Numbered from the stretch's first letter, positions 19,545 through 30,003 are shown. The stretch is DNA of 64,000 nt from PALSA-555 sp963821325 (GCA_963821325.1 CAWGDC010000001.1:62001-126000); one strand, 5' to 3'. Numbers and translations: made by a program. The notes: a model not told the origin generated them from the letters alone.

Positions 19545-21164
19545 TCAGGCCGGGCGGGTCAGCGTCCGGATCCGCGGGTAGTCCGGCTTCCCGGCGGCCA
19601 GGCGGGGCACCACCTCGACGACCTCGAGGCGGCGCGGCACCTTGTACCCGGCGAGGCTGCCCCGGCAGTGGCCCTGGAGCTCCTCGAGGGTCGGGGGGAC
19701 GCCGGTCGGGGCGACCACCGCGACGACCCGCTCCCCCCAGATGTCGTCGGGCACGCCGACCACCACCGCGTCGGCGACGCCGGGGTGGGTCTTCAGGACC
19801 GCCTCGACCTCCTCGGGGTAGACCTTCTCCCCGCCGGTGTTGATCGACATGGACCCGCGGCCGAGCAGCCGGATGCTGCCGTCCGCGTCCACCACCGCCA
19901 TGTCGCCGGGCAGGGTCCAGCGGCGCCCGTCGATCTCGACGAACGTGGCCGCCGTCTTCGCCGCGTCCTTGTAGTAGCCGAGCGGGGTGCGGCCGGTCGT
20001 GGCGAGCCGCCCGACCTGTCCCGTCCCGGGCGGGATGCGCCGCAACGCGTCGTCGACGACCATCGTCGTGTCCCGCTCGGCGAAGCGCAGCGACTCGGTG
20101 GGCCGGTCGCGGGCGCCGAGCAGGGCGAGGGCCTGCACCGGGGCCTCGGACGACCCGACCGCCTCCATCACCGTCAGCACGGTCGGCAGCTCGGCGAGCA
20201 GCCCCTGCTTCACCTCGGCCGACAGCATGCTCCCGCCGGAGCCGAGCAGCCGCAGCGACGACGTGTCGTGGCGGCCCGGGTGGCGACGCAGCGTGTCGAG
20301 CAGCGGCCGGCCGCTGGCGTCCCCGACGAGGTTCAGCATGGCGACCGATTCCCGGGCGACGACCCCGAGCACGGCGTCGAGGTCCACGTGACGGTCGGCA
20401 TAGAGGACGACGCGGGCCCCGCCGAGCAGGGTCCCGAACGCCGACCACTGCCCGCTGGCGTGCCCGAGCGGGCCGAGCGCGAGGCACACGAACTGCTCGG
20501 GGCCGGGATCGCCCGCCGGCAGGAACGGGCCGAGGCGCTGCGCCCGGTTCGTCACCGCGCTGGGACCGATGCCCTCCGGGGTGTCGATCGGCGGGCCGCC
20601 GGCGTTCCCGCCGCCCATGGCCGCGAAGAAGATGTCCTCGTGGCGCCACACCACGCCCTTCGGCTTCCCGGTGGTGCCGCCGGTATAGAGGATGTACCGG
20701 TCGTCCCCGGAGCGGCCCGGGAACCCGCGGTGCGGGTCGGCGGCCGCGAGGCGCCGCTCGTAGTCGTCACCGCCGATCTCGAGGGTCACGCGCAGGCTCG
20801 ACACCCGGGCCGGCAGCGCGGCCGCGAGCGACGCCCGGTCGGGGTCGACCAGCAGGGCGACGGCGTCGGCGTCCTGACAGAGGTAGGCGACCTCGTCGGC
20901 GGTGTAGCGGTCGTTCACGTTCACCGGGACGGCCCGCAGCTTGAAGCAGGCGAGCATGACCACGAGGTACTCGGCGCTGGTGTGCAGGTAGCAGGCCACG
21001 TGCTCGCTGGCGCCGACCCCGAGGTCGGCGAGGACGTGCGCCAGCCGGTTGGCCCGGCCGTCGAGGTCCCGGTAGGTGAGGTGGCCGCCGTCGCAGCTCA
21101 CCGCGACGCGGTCGGGCACATGGTCGACGACACACTCGAAGAGGTCGGCGAGGTTGAACTCCAT
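19545..21164 (-). CDS. Acyl-CoA synthetase / AMP-dependent ligase
   Basis: A 539-residue ANL-superfamily enzyme. It activates a carboxylic acid as acyl-AMP and usually transfers it to CoA. Visible motifs are YTGGTTGKPKG (A3, ~residue 156), the adenine-binding region LTVMEAVGSSEAP, GDMAVVDADGSIRLLGR (A7-A8 hinge), GEKVYPEEVEAVL and the C-terminal lysine region AAGKPDYPRIR. The ATG at 21164 gives the usual MEFNLADLFE start. It is divergent from the Rieske oxygenase with only 27 bp between starts, so the two probably share a promoter region and a catabolic role. Substrate not predictable. Confidence 0.9.
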   Translation of the reverse strand: MEFNLADLFECVVDHVPDRVAVSCDGGHLTYRDLDGRANRLAHVLADLGVGASEHVACYLHTSAEYLVVMLACFKLRAVPVNVNDRYTADEVAYLCQDADAVALLVDPDRASLAAALPARVSSLRVTLEIGGDDYERRLAAADPHRGFPGRSGDDRYILYTGGTTGKPKGVVWRHEDIFFAAMGGGNAGGPPIDTPEGIGPSAVTNRAQRLGPFLPAGDPGPEQFVCLALGPLGHASGQWSAFGTLLGGARVVLYADRHVDLDAVLGVVARESVAMLNLVGDASGRPLLDTLRRHPGRHDTSSLRLLGSGGSMLSAEVKQGLLAELPTVLTVMEAVGSSEAPVQALALLGARDRPTESLRFAERDTTMVVDDALRRIPPGTGQVGRLATTGRTPLGYYKDAAKTAATFVEIDGRRWTLPGDMAVVDADGSIRLLGRGSMSINTGGEKVYPEEVEAVLKTHPGVADAVVVGVPDDIWGERVVAVVAPTGVPPTLEELQGHCRGSLAGYKVPRRLEVVEVVPRLAAGKPDYPRIRTLTRPA

Positions 21165-21191
21165 GGGGCGGCGCGACGCTACCGTCAGGGC

Positions 21192-22478
21192 ATGCCGGGC
21201 CTGGGCGTCGACGGGGTGATCCCGAAGGAGCGCTACCTCTCGCCGGCGTTCCTCGAGCTCGAGCTGGACCGGCTCTGGTCCCGGGTCTGGCAGGTGGCGT
21301 GCCGGGAGGAGCAGCTCGGGACGGTCGGTGACTTCTGCGAGTACTCGATCGGGGTCGAGTCGCTCCTGGTCGTGCGGTCCGGACCCGACGAGATCCGGGC
21401 CTTCTGCAACGCCTGCCTGCACCGCGGCACCCGTCTGGTCGACGGCTGCGGTCACACCCCGGACGGGTTCACCTGCCCGTTCCACGCGTGGCGCTACGGC
21501 CTCGACGGCCGCCTCGTCGAGGTGGTCGACGCCCACGAGTTCGGGGCGCTGCCCGACGGGCTCGGGCTCCGCGAGGTCCGCTGCGAGCGGTGGGGCGGGT
21601 TCGTGTTCGTGAACCTCGACCCGGACGCCGAGCCGCTCCTCGAGTTCCTCGACCCGCTCCCCGACCTCCTCGCACCGTTCCGGCTCGACGAGCTGCGGCT
21701 GCGCTCGTACCAGACGACGGTCCTGCCCGCGAACTGGAAGGTCGTCATCGACGCGTTCAACGAGGCGTACCACGTGCAGGGCACCCACCCGCAGCTGCTC
21801 CCGTGGACCGACGACGTGAGCATCGAGTACGAGCAGCTCGGGAAGCACGCGCACTACGGCCGGCTGCCGAGCGCCCGACGTCAGCTGCGGCCGAGCCCCC
21901 GGCTCGGGCTCGGCGACGACGAGTTCGACGAGGGCGAGATCCTCGCCGGTCTCGTCGGCGGCCTCGGCGGCGCCTTCTTGAAGGAGGAACGGGCCCTGGT
22001 CGACGAGCTGCGCGCCGCCGACCTCCCGCCGGGCACCACGCTGCTCGAGGCCTACCAGCAGCGACGCATCGAGCTGCTCGCCAGCCGGGGCTTCGACGTC
22101 AGCGGCCTCGACCCCGACCAGATGACCAGCGCCGACGACGTGTACGTGTTCCCGAACCTCGTCGGCCCCATCTATCCCGGCAGCGCCATCCTGTTCCGTG
22201 TCCGACCCCACGGCGTCGCCGTCGACGAGGCCGTCAAGGACACCTGGGTCCTGGAGTGGCCCCGCCAGGACCGCGAGTGGCGCCTCCCCGAGCACCGCTC
22301 CTACGAGGACTGGCGCGACAAGGACTGGGGCACGATCACGAACCAGGACTACGCCAACATGGCCCGCGTCCAGGCCGGGATGCAGTCCCGCGGGTTCCGC
22401 GGGCTGCGCCTCAACCCCCGCCAGGAATCCAACCTGTTGCACATGCACGCGGTCATCGACCAGTACCTCGACGCGTAG
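21192..22478 (+). CDS. Rieske non-heme iron oxygenase, large (alpha) subunit
   Basis: A 428-residue ring-hydroxylating oxygenase alpha subunit. The Rieske [2Fe-2S] ligands are C75-x-H77 (CLHRG) and C95-x2-H98 (CPFHAW); the mononuclear iron site is in DAFNEAYHVQGTHP (H-x4-H). Such enzymes add oxygen to aromatic or other substrates using electrons from a reductase; no reductase, ferredoxin or beta subunit gene lies beside it, so they must be encoded elsewhere. The ATG at 21192 is the only sensible start. Sharing a 27-bp intergenic gap with the divergent acyl-CoA synthetase suggests one catabolic pathway. Confidence 0.92.
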   Translation: MPGLGVDGVIPKERYLSPAFLELELDRLWSRVWQVACREEQLGTVGDFCEYSIGVESLLVVRSGPDEIRAFCNACLHRGTRLVDGCGHTPDGFTCPFHAWRYGLDGRLVEVVDAHEFGALPDGLGLREVRCERWGGFVFVNLDPDAEPLLEFLDPLPDLLAPFRLDELRLRSYQTTVLPANWKVVIDAFNEAYHVQGTHPQLLPWTDDVSIEYEQLGKHAHYGRLPSARRQLRPSPRLGLGDDEFDEGEILAGLVGGLGGAFLKEERALVDELRAADLPPGTTLLEAYQQRRIELLASRGFDVSGLDPDQMTSADDVYVFPNLVGPIYPGSAILFRVRPHGVAVDEAVKDTWVLEWPRQDREWRLPEHRSYEDWRDKDWGTITNQDYANMARVQAGMQSRGFRGLRLNPRQESNLLHMHAVIDQYLDA

Positions 22479-22496
22479 CCGGGCCGCGGCGTCGCG

Positions 22497-23909
22497 TCAG
22501 GCGCGCGAGGTCCGCCGCGTGCCCAGCCGGCGACCTGAGCCGCCCCGGGGATTGGTCGCGGCGTGCGCCTCACCCGCCGGCCGCGGCGCCGAGCCGCCGG
22601 GCAGCCGCTGTCGACGCCACGAGAACCGTGGGAGCCGGATGCGCCGCTTCCGCGTCTGGTCCGGCATGGTCAGGTCGGTCTCGATGACCTCCTGCTCGTC
22701 GGTGTAGGTCGACAGCAGCGATTGGACCACGGCGGTCGTGGGGAGGGCGAGCAGCGCGCCGACCGGGCCCAGCAGCAACGCCCCCGCGAAGGCGGCGCCG
22801 ATCGTCAACGCCGGATGGACCTTCAAGGTCCGGCGGGCGATGCGGGGACCGAGGACGTAGTTCTCGAACTGCTGGTAGCCGACCAGATACGCGATGACCC
22901 AGATCGCGTCGACCGGCGAGTACAAGAGCGCGACGAGCGCAGGCAGGACGAGTGCCAGGTATGTGCCGAAGGTCGGGATGAACTGCGACACGACCCCGAC
23001 CCAGATCGCCAAGGCGAGCGACGACGGGATGCCGAGCAGGAAGAGGAACACCCACGTGGCCGCCGTGCAGATCAAGGCCTGCAGTGCCCGGGAGTACAGG
23101 TAGGCGCCCGTCTTCTCGACGGCCAGCTCCCACGTGTCGAGCACGATCTGCTGGCGGTGCGGCGGCAAGCGGGAGCAGATCGCGCGGCGCACCTTGTGCG
23201 AATCGGCGGTCAGGTAGAAGGCGAAGATGAACGTCACGATGATCTCGAGCAGGCTCTTGCCGATCGTGAGCGCCACGTTCGGGGCGTCGTTCGCCAGGCT
23301 GTGCGCGAACCGCTGCACCGCGCCGTTCGGGCTCTGCAGGTCGTGGATCAGCCCGGTCGCGTTGATGTGCGTTCCGAAGTCGCGGTTCATGAACCGGACG
23401 ACGTTGCGGACGTAGTGCGAAGTGTTGTTCACGAGCTGCGAGGTCTGGGTGAACGCCACGGACCCGAACGCGGCGACGAACCCGATGGTGCTGAGCAGGA
23501 ACGCCCCCCACACGAGGCCCGTCGCGCCGGGGCGCCTCCACCCGCGCTTGACGAGCCCGTTCACCGGCGGCTCCATCGCCAGGGAGAGGAACAGCGCCAC
23601 GACGACCATGAGGATGACGACGCGGAGCTTCTGGACGACCCAGTAGGCGATCACCAGGCCGACGACCCACACGAAGAACAGTCCGATCGCCCGGCGCAGC
23701 CACGGCGGGACCCGCCGGTCGGCATCGTCGCCGGCGTGCCGCCCCGCGCCGTCGGTGGCGGATACGTCGGCGACGGCGGGGGCTTCGACCGTCGTGGGCT
23801 CGGCCGCCTCGCGCCGCGTGGACCGGCGCGTCGCGGCGCCGGATGTCCGCTTCGGGGCCTTCCGAGCGCGGGGAGTGCCGGACGAGCGGGCGGCGGGCTG
23901 GCGCGGCAT
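22497..23909 (-). CDS. AI-2E family transporter (UPF0118-type permease)
   Basis: A 470-residue membrane protein with eight predicted helices in the AI-2E/PerM pattern: first helix pair (FFVWVVGLVIAYWVV; VVILMVVVALFLSLAMEPPV), a long amphipathic region with FTQTSQLVNN, then FIFAFYLTADS and the conserved tail PTFGTYLALVLPALVALLY, YQQFENYVLGPRI and GAAFAGALLLGPVGALLALP. Both termini carry long Arg/Ser/Pro-rich extensions that are less typical. The start at 23909 (MPRQPAARS) is chosen over longer upstream options lacking similarity to the family. Confidence 0.88.
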   Translation of the reverse strand: MPRQPAARSSGTPRARKAPKRTSGAATRRSTRREAAEPTTVEAPAVADVSATDGAGRHAGDDADRRVPPWLRRAIGLFFVWVVGLVIAYWVVQKLRVVILMVVVALFLSLAMEPPVNGLVKRGWRRPGATGLVWGAFLLSTIGFVAAFGSVAFTQTSQLVNNTSHYVRNVVRFMNRDFGTHINATGLIHDLQSPNGAVQRFAHSLANDAPNVALTIGKSLLEIIVTFIFAFYLTADSHKVRRAICSRLPPHRQQIVLDTWELAVEKTGAYLYSRALQALICTAATWVFLFLLGIPSSLALAIWVGVVSQFIPTFGTYLALVLPALVALLYSPVDAIWVIAYLVGYQQFENYVLGPRIARRTLKVHPALTIGAAFAGALLLGPVGALLALPTTAVVQSLLSTYTDEQEVIETDLTMPDQTRKRRIRLPRFSWRRQRLPGGSAPRPAGEAHAATNPRGGSGRRLGTRRTSRA

Positions 23910-24046
23910 CGGCCCAGTGTCGCACCACGACCCGCGCCCACCTGGTTTCGCCGGGCTCTCCGCACCGACCGCGACACCGCGTGGCCCCGGTGACCGGCCG
24001 GGCCCCGGAGGCCACCCGCCCGGCTCGCGGACGGTAGAACAGGCGC

Positions 24047-26303
24047 ATGCGCCGGGCGCCCCTCTCCCCCCCGGCGGGGACACCCGCCGCTCGCACCTGG
24101 CTCGGACGGCTCGCGCAGAGCTGCTACGACCACCGACGCCGCGTGCTCGTGGCCTGGATCGTCGGCTTCGTCGGCCTGATCGTCGTCGGCGCCTTCGTCG
24201 TCACCGGCCGCTTCGACAACAAGCTGAGCGGCGGGCACTCCGAGTCCCAGACGGCCCAGGACCTGCTCAGCGCCCGGTTCCCGCGGCAGGCCGGCGACCC
24301 GGCCGACATCGTGTTTCACACCTCGTCCGACGTCCGCTCCCCCGCCAGCCAACAGGCGATCGCGACGGTCGTGCAGCGGGTGCGGCCCCTCCCCTCGGTG
24401 AGCAGCGTCCGCGGCCCCTTCGACCCGGGCGTCGAGGGGCAGGTCGCGTCGAACGACCACACCGCCTACGCCCAGGTGCAGTTCGACACCACGACCGACA
24501 ACCTCGCCGCCGCGGACGTCACCCGGGTCGTGGACACGGCCCGTGTCGCGAACCGGCCGGGCTTCCAGGTTGAACTCGCCGGCCAGCCGATCACGAAGGC
24601 GGAGACCGCCAGCCCCGGCTCGAGCGAGGCGATCGGCGTCCTCGCCGCGATCCTGATCCTGCTCGTCGCGTTCGGCTCGGTCATCGCGATGGGCCTGCCG
24701 ATCCTCACCGCGCTGTTCGGGATCGGCGCGGGCATCGGCATCATCGACGTCTTCAGCCGGGCGGTGGTCGTGCCCACCTTCGGGACCGAGCTCGCCGCGA
24801 TGATCGGCATCGGGGTCGGGATCGACTACGCGCTCTTCATCGTGACCACCTACCGGCAGCGGCTACACGCCGGGCTCGACCCGCGACGCGGTCACCGAGG
24901 CGCTTGCCACCTCCGGGCGCGCCGTGCTGTTCGCCGGCTGCACCGTCGTGATCTCCCTGCTCGGCATGCTGCTGCTCGGCGCGTCGTTCGTCTACGGGCT
25001 GGCGTTCGGCGCCATCGCCGCGGTGCTGGCGGTCATGGGCGCGGCGCTGACCCTGCTACCTGCGGTGTTGGGCTATGCCGGGCGGGCCATCGACCGGCTC
25101 CACGTCCCCGTGCTGCTGCACCGCGGCGTCGACTCGCGCCGCACCTTCTGGTTCCGGTGGAGCCGCGTGATCCAGCGTCATCCGATCCCGGCGGTCGCCG
25201 CCGCCGCCGGGGTACTCCTCGTCTTGGCGGTCCCGCTGCTCTCGATGCACCTCGCGTTCACGGACCAGGGCAACGACGCCGCCAACCTCACCACCCGCCG
25301 CGCGTACGACCTGCTCGCGACCGGGTTCGGGCCCGGCGCGAACGGTCCGCTGGTCCTCGCGTCGGACGTGCCGCGCGTCGGGGACCAGGCCGTCGTCGAG
25401 GAGCTCGCCACCCGCCTGCGAGCCACGCCGGGGGTCGCGTTCGTGGTCGCGCCGGCGTTCAACCAGGCGGGCGGCGACGCGGCCGTCACGATCGTCATCC
25501 CCACGACCTCGCCGCAGGACGCCCGCACCGAGCAGCTGGTCCATACGCTGCGGGACCAGATCGTCCCGACGGTCGACGGCCGGACCGGCGTGCGCACCTA
25601 CGTCGGCGGCGTGACCGCGGCCGCGGTCGACACGTCCGCCCAGTTCGCTCGACGCCTCCCGTGGGTCATCGGCGGCGTCGTCCTGCTGTCCTTCCTGCTG
25701 CTCATGGCCGTCTTCCGGTCGCTGGCGGTCCCGCTAAAGGCCGCGGTGATGAACCTGCTCTCGGTCGGCGCCGCGTACGGGGTGATCGTCGCGGTGTTCC
25801 AGTGGGGATGGCTCGGGTCGTTCTTCAACATCGGGAAGACCGGCCCGATCGACCCGTGGATCCCGCTGATGCTGTTCACCATCCTCTTCGGGCTGTCCAT
25901 GGACTACGAGGTGTTCCTCCTGTCGCGCATCCGTGACGAGTGGCGTCGCACCGGCGACAACGGCACCGCCGTCGCCGACGGGCTCGCGTTCACCGGACGG
26001 GTCATCACCGCCGCGGCGGCGATCATGGTCTGCGTCTTCGGGTCCTTCGTGCTCGGCGACCTCCGGATCCTCAAGGTCTTCGGGCTCGGCCTCGCGGTGG
26101 CGGTGTTCGTCGACGCGACCCTGGTGCGCTCGGTGCTGGTCCCGGCCACGATGGAGCTGCTCGGCCGCGCGAACTGGTGGTTCCCGGCGTGGCTGGACCG
26201 GATCGTGCCCCGCGTCAGCGTCGAGGTCGCGGTCCACGGTGACGACGCCCTCGGCGGCGCCCACATACGCGCCCCCGAGCCGGTCTCGGTCGGCCGGACC
26301 TGA
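24047..26303 (+). CDS. MMPL family (RND-type) transporter, one frameshift
   Basis: About 750 residues with the duplicated layout of MMPL exporters: an N-terminal helix, periplasmic domain, then helices (ILILLVAFGSVIAMGLPILT; IGIGVGIDYALFIVTTYRQR), and the same order again (LLSFLLLMAVFRSLAVPL; LFGLSMDYEVFLLSRIRDEW). The DY pairs are the proton-relay residues of the family. The frame shifts by +1 (or -2) between ~24880 and 24895, where LDPR passes to DAVTEALATSGRAVLFAG. Known members export lipids, siderophores or act on membrane trafficking; no substrate clue is present. Confidence 0.87.
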
Positions 26304-26373
26304 TCCGAACGCCCCGGCGGCACCCTGCCCGGCCGACGTGTCAGCGCGGCGTCCCGGCTGCCACAATGAGCCC

Positions 26374-26580
26374 ATGAGCTATGTGGGACTGTTGCTCGCG
26401 GCGGGGCTTGGTGTCTGGACGTACGTGGACGCCAAGAAGCTGCGGGACCGCGGCATCGTCGTCGGGTCCATCCCCGCGCCGGCGTGGGGCATCCTCGTGT
26501 TCCTCATCGCGATCGTGTTCGGCATCCTCTATCTGGTCCTGCGGCCCCGAGCCATCCGGCGCGCCGCGCTCGACCCCTGA
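26374..26580 (+). CDS. Small two-helix membrane protein
   Basis: A 68-residue protein. It has one N-terminal hydrophobic stretch (YVGLLLAAGLGVWTYVDA), a short charged loop (KKLRDRG) and a second helix (WGILVFLIAIVFGILYLVL) ending in basic residues. It resembles short actinobacterial membrane proteins of unknown function. It lies 70 bp after the MMPL gene on the same strand. Nothing else can be inferred. Confidence 0.6.
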   Translation: MSYVGLLLAAGLGVWTYVDAKKLRDRGIVVGSIPAPAWGILVFLIAIVFGILYLVLRPRAIRRAALDP

Positions 26581-26593
26581 GCATCCGCGGATG

Positions 26594-26875
26594 AGCGCGT
26601 CGCCGTGATGAAGCCGCCGCTCGTGTCGGCGGGCACCGCTCGGCCATAGGCGGCGGCCACCTCGAGTCGATCATGGGTCTCGACGTCCCATCCGTGGTCC
26701 GTCGGCCACCCGACGGCGTCGTCGCCGAGGCCACCGTGGAACACCGACGCGTACCCCGCCATGCTCGGGTTGCTCCACGCTCGGCGAGCACCGCCGGGCT
26801 CGACCCGGCGTCCCGTTCGAACGCGACCCGACTCCCAGCCGCCGAGAGTTCGGTCACCCGTCGCAGCTACGCGCC
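26594..26875 (-). pseudogene. C-terminal remnant of a SAM-dependent methyltransferase (TIGR00027-like)
   Basis: Two frames carry the end of a mycobacterial-type putative methyltransferase. One gives LRRVTELSAAGSRVAFE (the conserved ALSAPGSRLA-like turn); after a shift near 26780 the other gives NPSMAGYASVFHGG, AVGWPTDHGWDVETHDR and LEVAAAYGRAVPADTSGGFI, which matches the usual C-terminal order of this family. The N-terminal SAM-binding domain is absent and a stop precedes the fragment. No promoter or intact copy is seen. From here to 27245 I find no other gene. Confidence 0.55.
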
Positions 26876-27245
26876 GGTTGACCTCGTATGAGACTTCGGA
26901 CGTCCCCGCGGGACTCCACCACTGCCCGCGTCGCCGAGACAGAGTGACGGTGCGAAGCGGGCAAACTCGCGACTCCACGTTCGCGTCGTCTGGCGGCAAC
27001 GAACATTGAGCCGCGACGGGGGGTGGCGTAGTCGGCGCCTGGGCCTGTCTTGGGAACGCCTCTCCCATCCGTAGCCGACGCTCAGAGTAGGTAACCCATG
27101 ACTCTCCGGATACCCAGGCCAGTGCGCTCCGACGACTGCGACCGATGGCTGGGTCATCTTGGTTCCAGTGTCGGCGGTGCTGTCGTGGGGCGAGGATCCC
27201 GATCTCGCGATCGAGAGCCCGACCGTCAGGGCGAAGAGGAGCGGA

Positions 27246-29432
27246 TTACAGAACACCTCGCGGGCCCTCGCGCCTGGGGCGATGACGGCGTTGAAGGGTC
27301 GCGAGGTGTCGCCCGTGGACGTCCCCGACCTGGCTCGGTTCCGTCGCGGCCCGCTCCTGGACGGTGAGGCGTGCGTGCGAACCGACCGTCGCTGCTGTCA
27401 AGTGGAAACACGCAGCTGGCCGAAGCGGTCCTTCGATGCGGTAGACGGTCCCGTCGTGTTCGTGCACGACGGGCGTAGCCGCCGAGGTATCGAACCAACC
27501 TCGCGGAGGCAGCTCGGGGCTGCCGAACCCAAATTGGGCCACGACGATGTAGCGGTATTGCGTCGACAAGATCTGCTGCCATTGAACGCAGGGGTTGGCA
27601 CCACGATATTTCGTCACGGGTGTAACCCGGTTGGACAGATTCAGGCCGAACATCGGGTAGATCTGGACTGTGCCGACGACCGCCACGGTTGCATTCCGAA
27701 TGTTGCGAAAATAGGCGTTGACTCGGTCCAACGGCAGGCCGGCGGCGAGGTATCGGTGCTGGAGGTAGTTGCGCTGTATCCACCATCCGGCCGTGACGGC
27801 CACGACGACAACGAGCAGTCCGGCAATGGCGGCATGGAGAAGGGTCATGCGCTGCAGCTTGGGCAGCATCACTGCTGCCGTGATGACCGCGGCACCTGCG
27901 AGGATCGCGACGAGCACATACCCCTGTGGCGACGCGGGTGTCCGCTCGTGGTTGCCCGCCGTCAGGTCGACTGCCACGACCGCGACCAGCAGGATGCTCG
28001 CCCCGCGTCGCCAGCCAGCGGAGAAGTGATCGAGCGCAAGCGGCCACACCGCGAGACCGACGAGCAGCGTGGGACCGAGGTATCGGAGATTGAACGCGAA
28101 CGCCAGCCCACCGGCAGCACCTGTGACTGGGGTATAGACGTAGGCGATGAGACCGACGAGAAACGCGCCGCCGACGACTCGGTCAAGCAGTGGTCGACGG
28201 CCGGCGGAGACGACAAGGCCTCCGAGTGCGAGTGCGAGCACGAGCGGCCACACGGGACCCAGACCCTTCGCCAGGCCTGGTAGGAAGACTTTGGTCCACA
28301 TTTGACCATTCGCGATGTAATGGGCGACCGCAGTCGAGCCGCTGATGTGTGCTGTTGCGGGCAGCGATATCGGCCCCAAGTGGAAGCCGAACCACGGAAT
28401 GGGACGGTCGGCAACCGCGATGTTGCGAACAAACCAATAGCTGCCAGACGCCACGAGCAGGCCAAGCCATGATGCGACTGTCGCTCGTCGCCGGGCACGC
28501 AGGCCCGCGACCACGACACCGATTGTGAGCAAGGCGATGGGCGCCGCGACGGTCAGTTTGATGCTGAGTGCCAGGCCGGCAGCGACAGCAGCGAATCCAG
28601 TCGGAATCGGATGAAGCTTCGCCTCAAGGAGCAGGGCGATCGCGGCGAGGAGCAACGCACCGGCGGCAAGATCGTTCGACGCCTGGCCAGGATGCGTGGC
28701 GACGATGACCGGCAGGCCGAGGACCACGACGACGCCGAGAAGAGACAACGCCGGAGCGCCGGCCCGCCGACCGATGCACCATGCCGCGAGCAGCGCGATT
28801 GCGGCCCAGCCCACGTTGACGAACGGCGACAGGATGTCGCGCCCGTACGGAAGGATCAGCAGGGCGTGGACAAGCTCCGATGTCTGGCCCGCAAAGGCGT
28901 GGAGCGCGTCGTTTGGAGCGAGTAACCCAGTAAGCCGTCCGGATTGGACGAATTGGGCGGCGTACGGACCGTGGTACCAGAGCGTGTCGGGGTGGGTCAT
29001 GCCACGTCTGAGAGCAGACGCAACGTGGGACGCCCATTGAGCCGCGACCGCGGCAGTCCCGAGCGAAGCCGCAACAAGCTCGATTCGCATCGATCGGTCG
29101 GCACGAAGACGGCGGACACCGAGGCCCCGTCGTGCTGGCGCGAGGTTGAGGCCGACACGTCGCGCGGTAACCGGAGCTGCCATGCCGAGGGCGCAGCCCA
29201 CACCGATACAGGACGCGAAGACCGGCCATCGCCGAAAGGCCCCGAACGAGCCGAGAAGCTCCGAGCTGAATATCGGAACCGCGACGACGATCATGACCTC
29301 CGCGAGCCGCGCCGCAGGCCCAGACCAACTCGCCAGCACGGCCCTTCGCACCCGGATCGCGGCCCACCCGAGCACGACGAGGACTGCCACTACGGAGAGC
29401 GAACCCGTGACGTAGTTGTCCCACCGCAGCAT
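27246..29432 (-). CDS. Large multi-pass membrane protein, glycosyltransferase (GT-C)-like
   Basis: A 728-residue protein with about a dozen hydrophobic helices. After the first helices comes a loop with HPDTLWYHGPYAAQFVQSG, an aspartate-containing first extracytoplasmic loop typical of GT-C glycosyltransferases, then SIKLTVAAPIALLTIGVV and a soluble C-terminal domain (TQYRYIVVAQFGFGSPELP). I infer a polyprenyl-sugar-using transferase, but no family signature is decisive and it could be an uncharacterised membrane protein. Start: ATG 29432. The last ~30 residues become Arg-rich and may be a shifted tail. GC content falls here relative to the genes before it, hinting at the start of acquired DNA. 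Confidence 0.6.
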   Translation of the reverse strand: MLRWDNYVTGSLSVVAVLVVLGWAAIRVRRAVLASWSGPAARLAEVMIVVAVPIFSSELLGSFGAFRRWPVFASCIGVGCALGMAAPVTARRVGLNLAPARRGLGVRRLRADRSMRIELVAASLGTAAVAAQWASHVASALRRGMTHPDTLWYHGPYAAQFVQSGRLTGLLAPNDALHAFAGQTSELVHALLILPYGRDILSPFVNVGWAAIALLAAWCIGRRAGAPALSLLGVVVVLGLPVIVATHPGQASNDLAAGALLLAAIALLLEAKLHPIPTGFAAVAAGLALSIKLTVAAPIALLTIGVVVAGLRARRRATVASWLGLLVASGSYWFVRNIAVADRPIPWFGFHLGPISLPATAHISGSTAVAHYIANGQMWTKVFLPGLAKGLGPVWPLVLALALGGLVVSAGRRPLLDRVVGGAFLVGLIAYVYTPVTGAAGGLAFAFNLRYLGPTLLVGLAVWPLALDHFSAGWRRGASILLVAVVAVDLTAGNHERTPASPQGYVLVAILAGAAVITAAVMLPKLQRMTLLHAAIAGLLVVVVAVTAGWWIQRNYLQHRYLAAGLPLDRVNAYFRNIRNATVAVVGTVQIYPMFGLNLSNRVTPVTKYRGANPCVQWQQILSTQYRYIVVAQFGFGSPELPPRGWFDTSAATPVVHEHDGTVYRIEGPLRPAACFHLTAATVGSHARLTVQERAATEPSQVGDVHGRHLATLQRRHRPRREGPRGVL

Positions 29433-29834
29433 CAAGACAACCAGTGCTGCTTGCTATGCCACTCGTTGTCCCTCGTGCGTTCCCGGCCATGACGGGGGCC
29501 GGTACGCACGGGCGCAGAGCGTACACGTTGTGTACGCGAGGCCCGAGGGACGAGGGACGACGACGCGACGCCACACCGGAAGAGCGCGGTACAGCGCCGC
29601 GCTTCGTCGTAAACGTCGCCGGTGCCATGTGGCAGACACTGAGCAGAGGGCTTGGTAACGACCAGAACGGCAACCAACCGGAGGTTGTCCCACGAACTCC
29701 GGTGGTGTCGGCCGGCCGCGGCAAGAGGGATCTATGACTCTGGTGATGGCACTTCGACGGCGCGCGGCAGGTTTCTCGCGAGAAGCGGGACCCTTTTCGG
29801 GTACAGCTTGCGACTCCTGAGCTGGTCGTTTGCT

Positions 29835-29883
29835 TGGAGCGGACGACGGGATACGAACCCGCGACCCTCACCTTGGCAAGGTG
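29835..29883 (-). other. tRNA-Gly(GCC) 3' fragment, candidate attachment site (left)
   Basis: Read on the minus strand, this holds an anticodon arm with GCC (CACCTTGCCAAGGTG), variable region, T-arm and the acceptor 3' strand ending GTCCGCTCCA. The D-arm and 5' acceptor strand are missing upstream, and the T-loop has T instead of the nearly universal A58, so it is not a working tRNA. A near-identical segment in the same orientation occurs at 62620. Such 3' tRNA pieces are the usual footprints of tyrosine-recombinase integration. The surrounding 29433-30379 holds no gene I can support. Confidence 0.7.
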
Positions 29884-30003
29884 TCTCCGACTCCCGCCCG
29901 AACTGGCCTAATGGCCCCTGACCTGCGGAAGCGGTCTTCGTTGCATCGCATCGTTTCGCGACCTCGCGCGGCCCGGCCGCGGCCTGAAGAGCTCTCGACG
30001 AAA

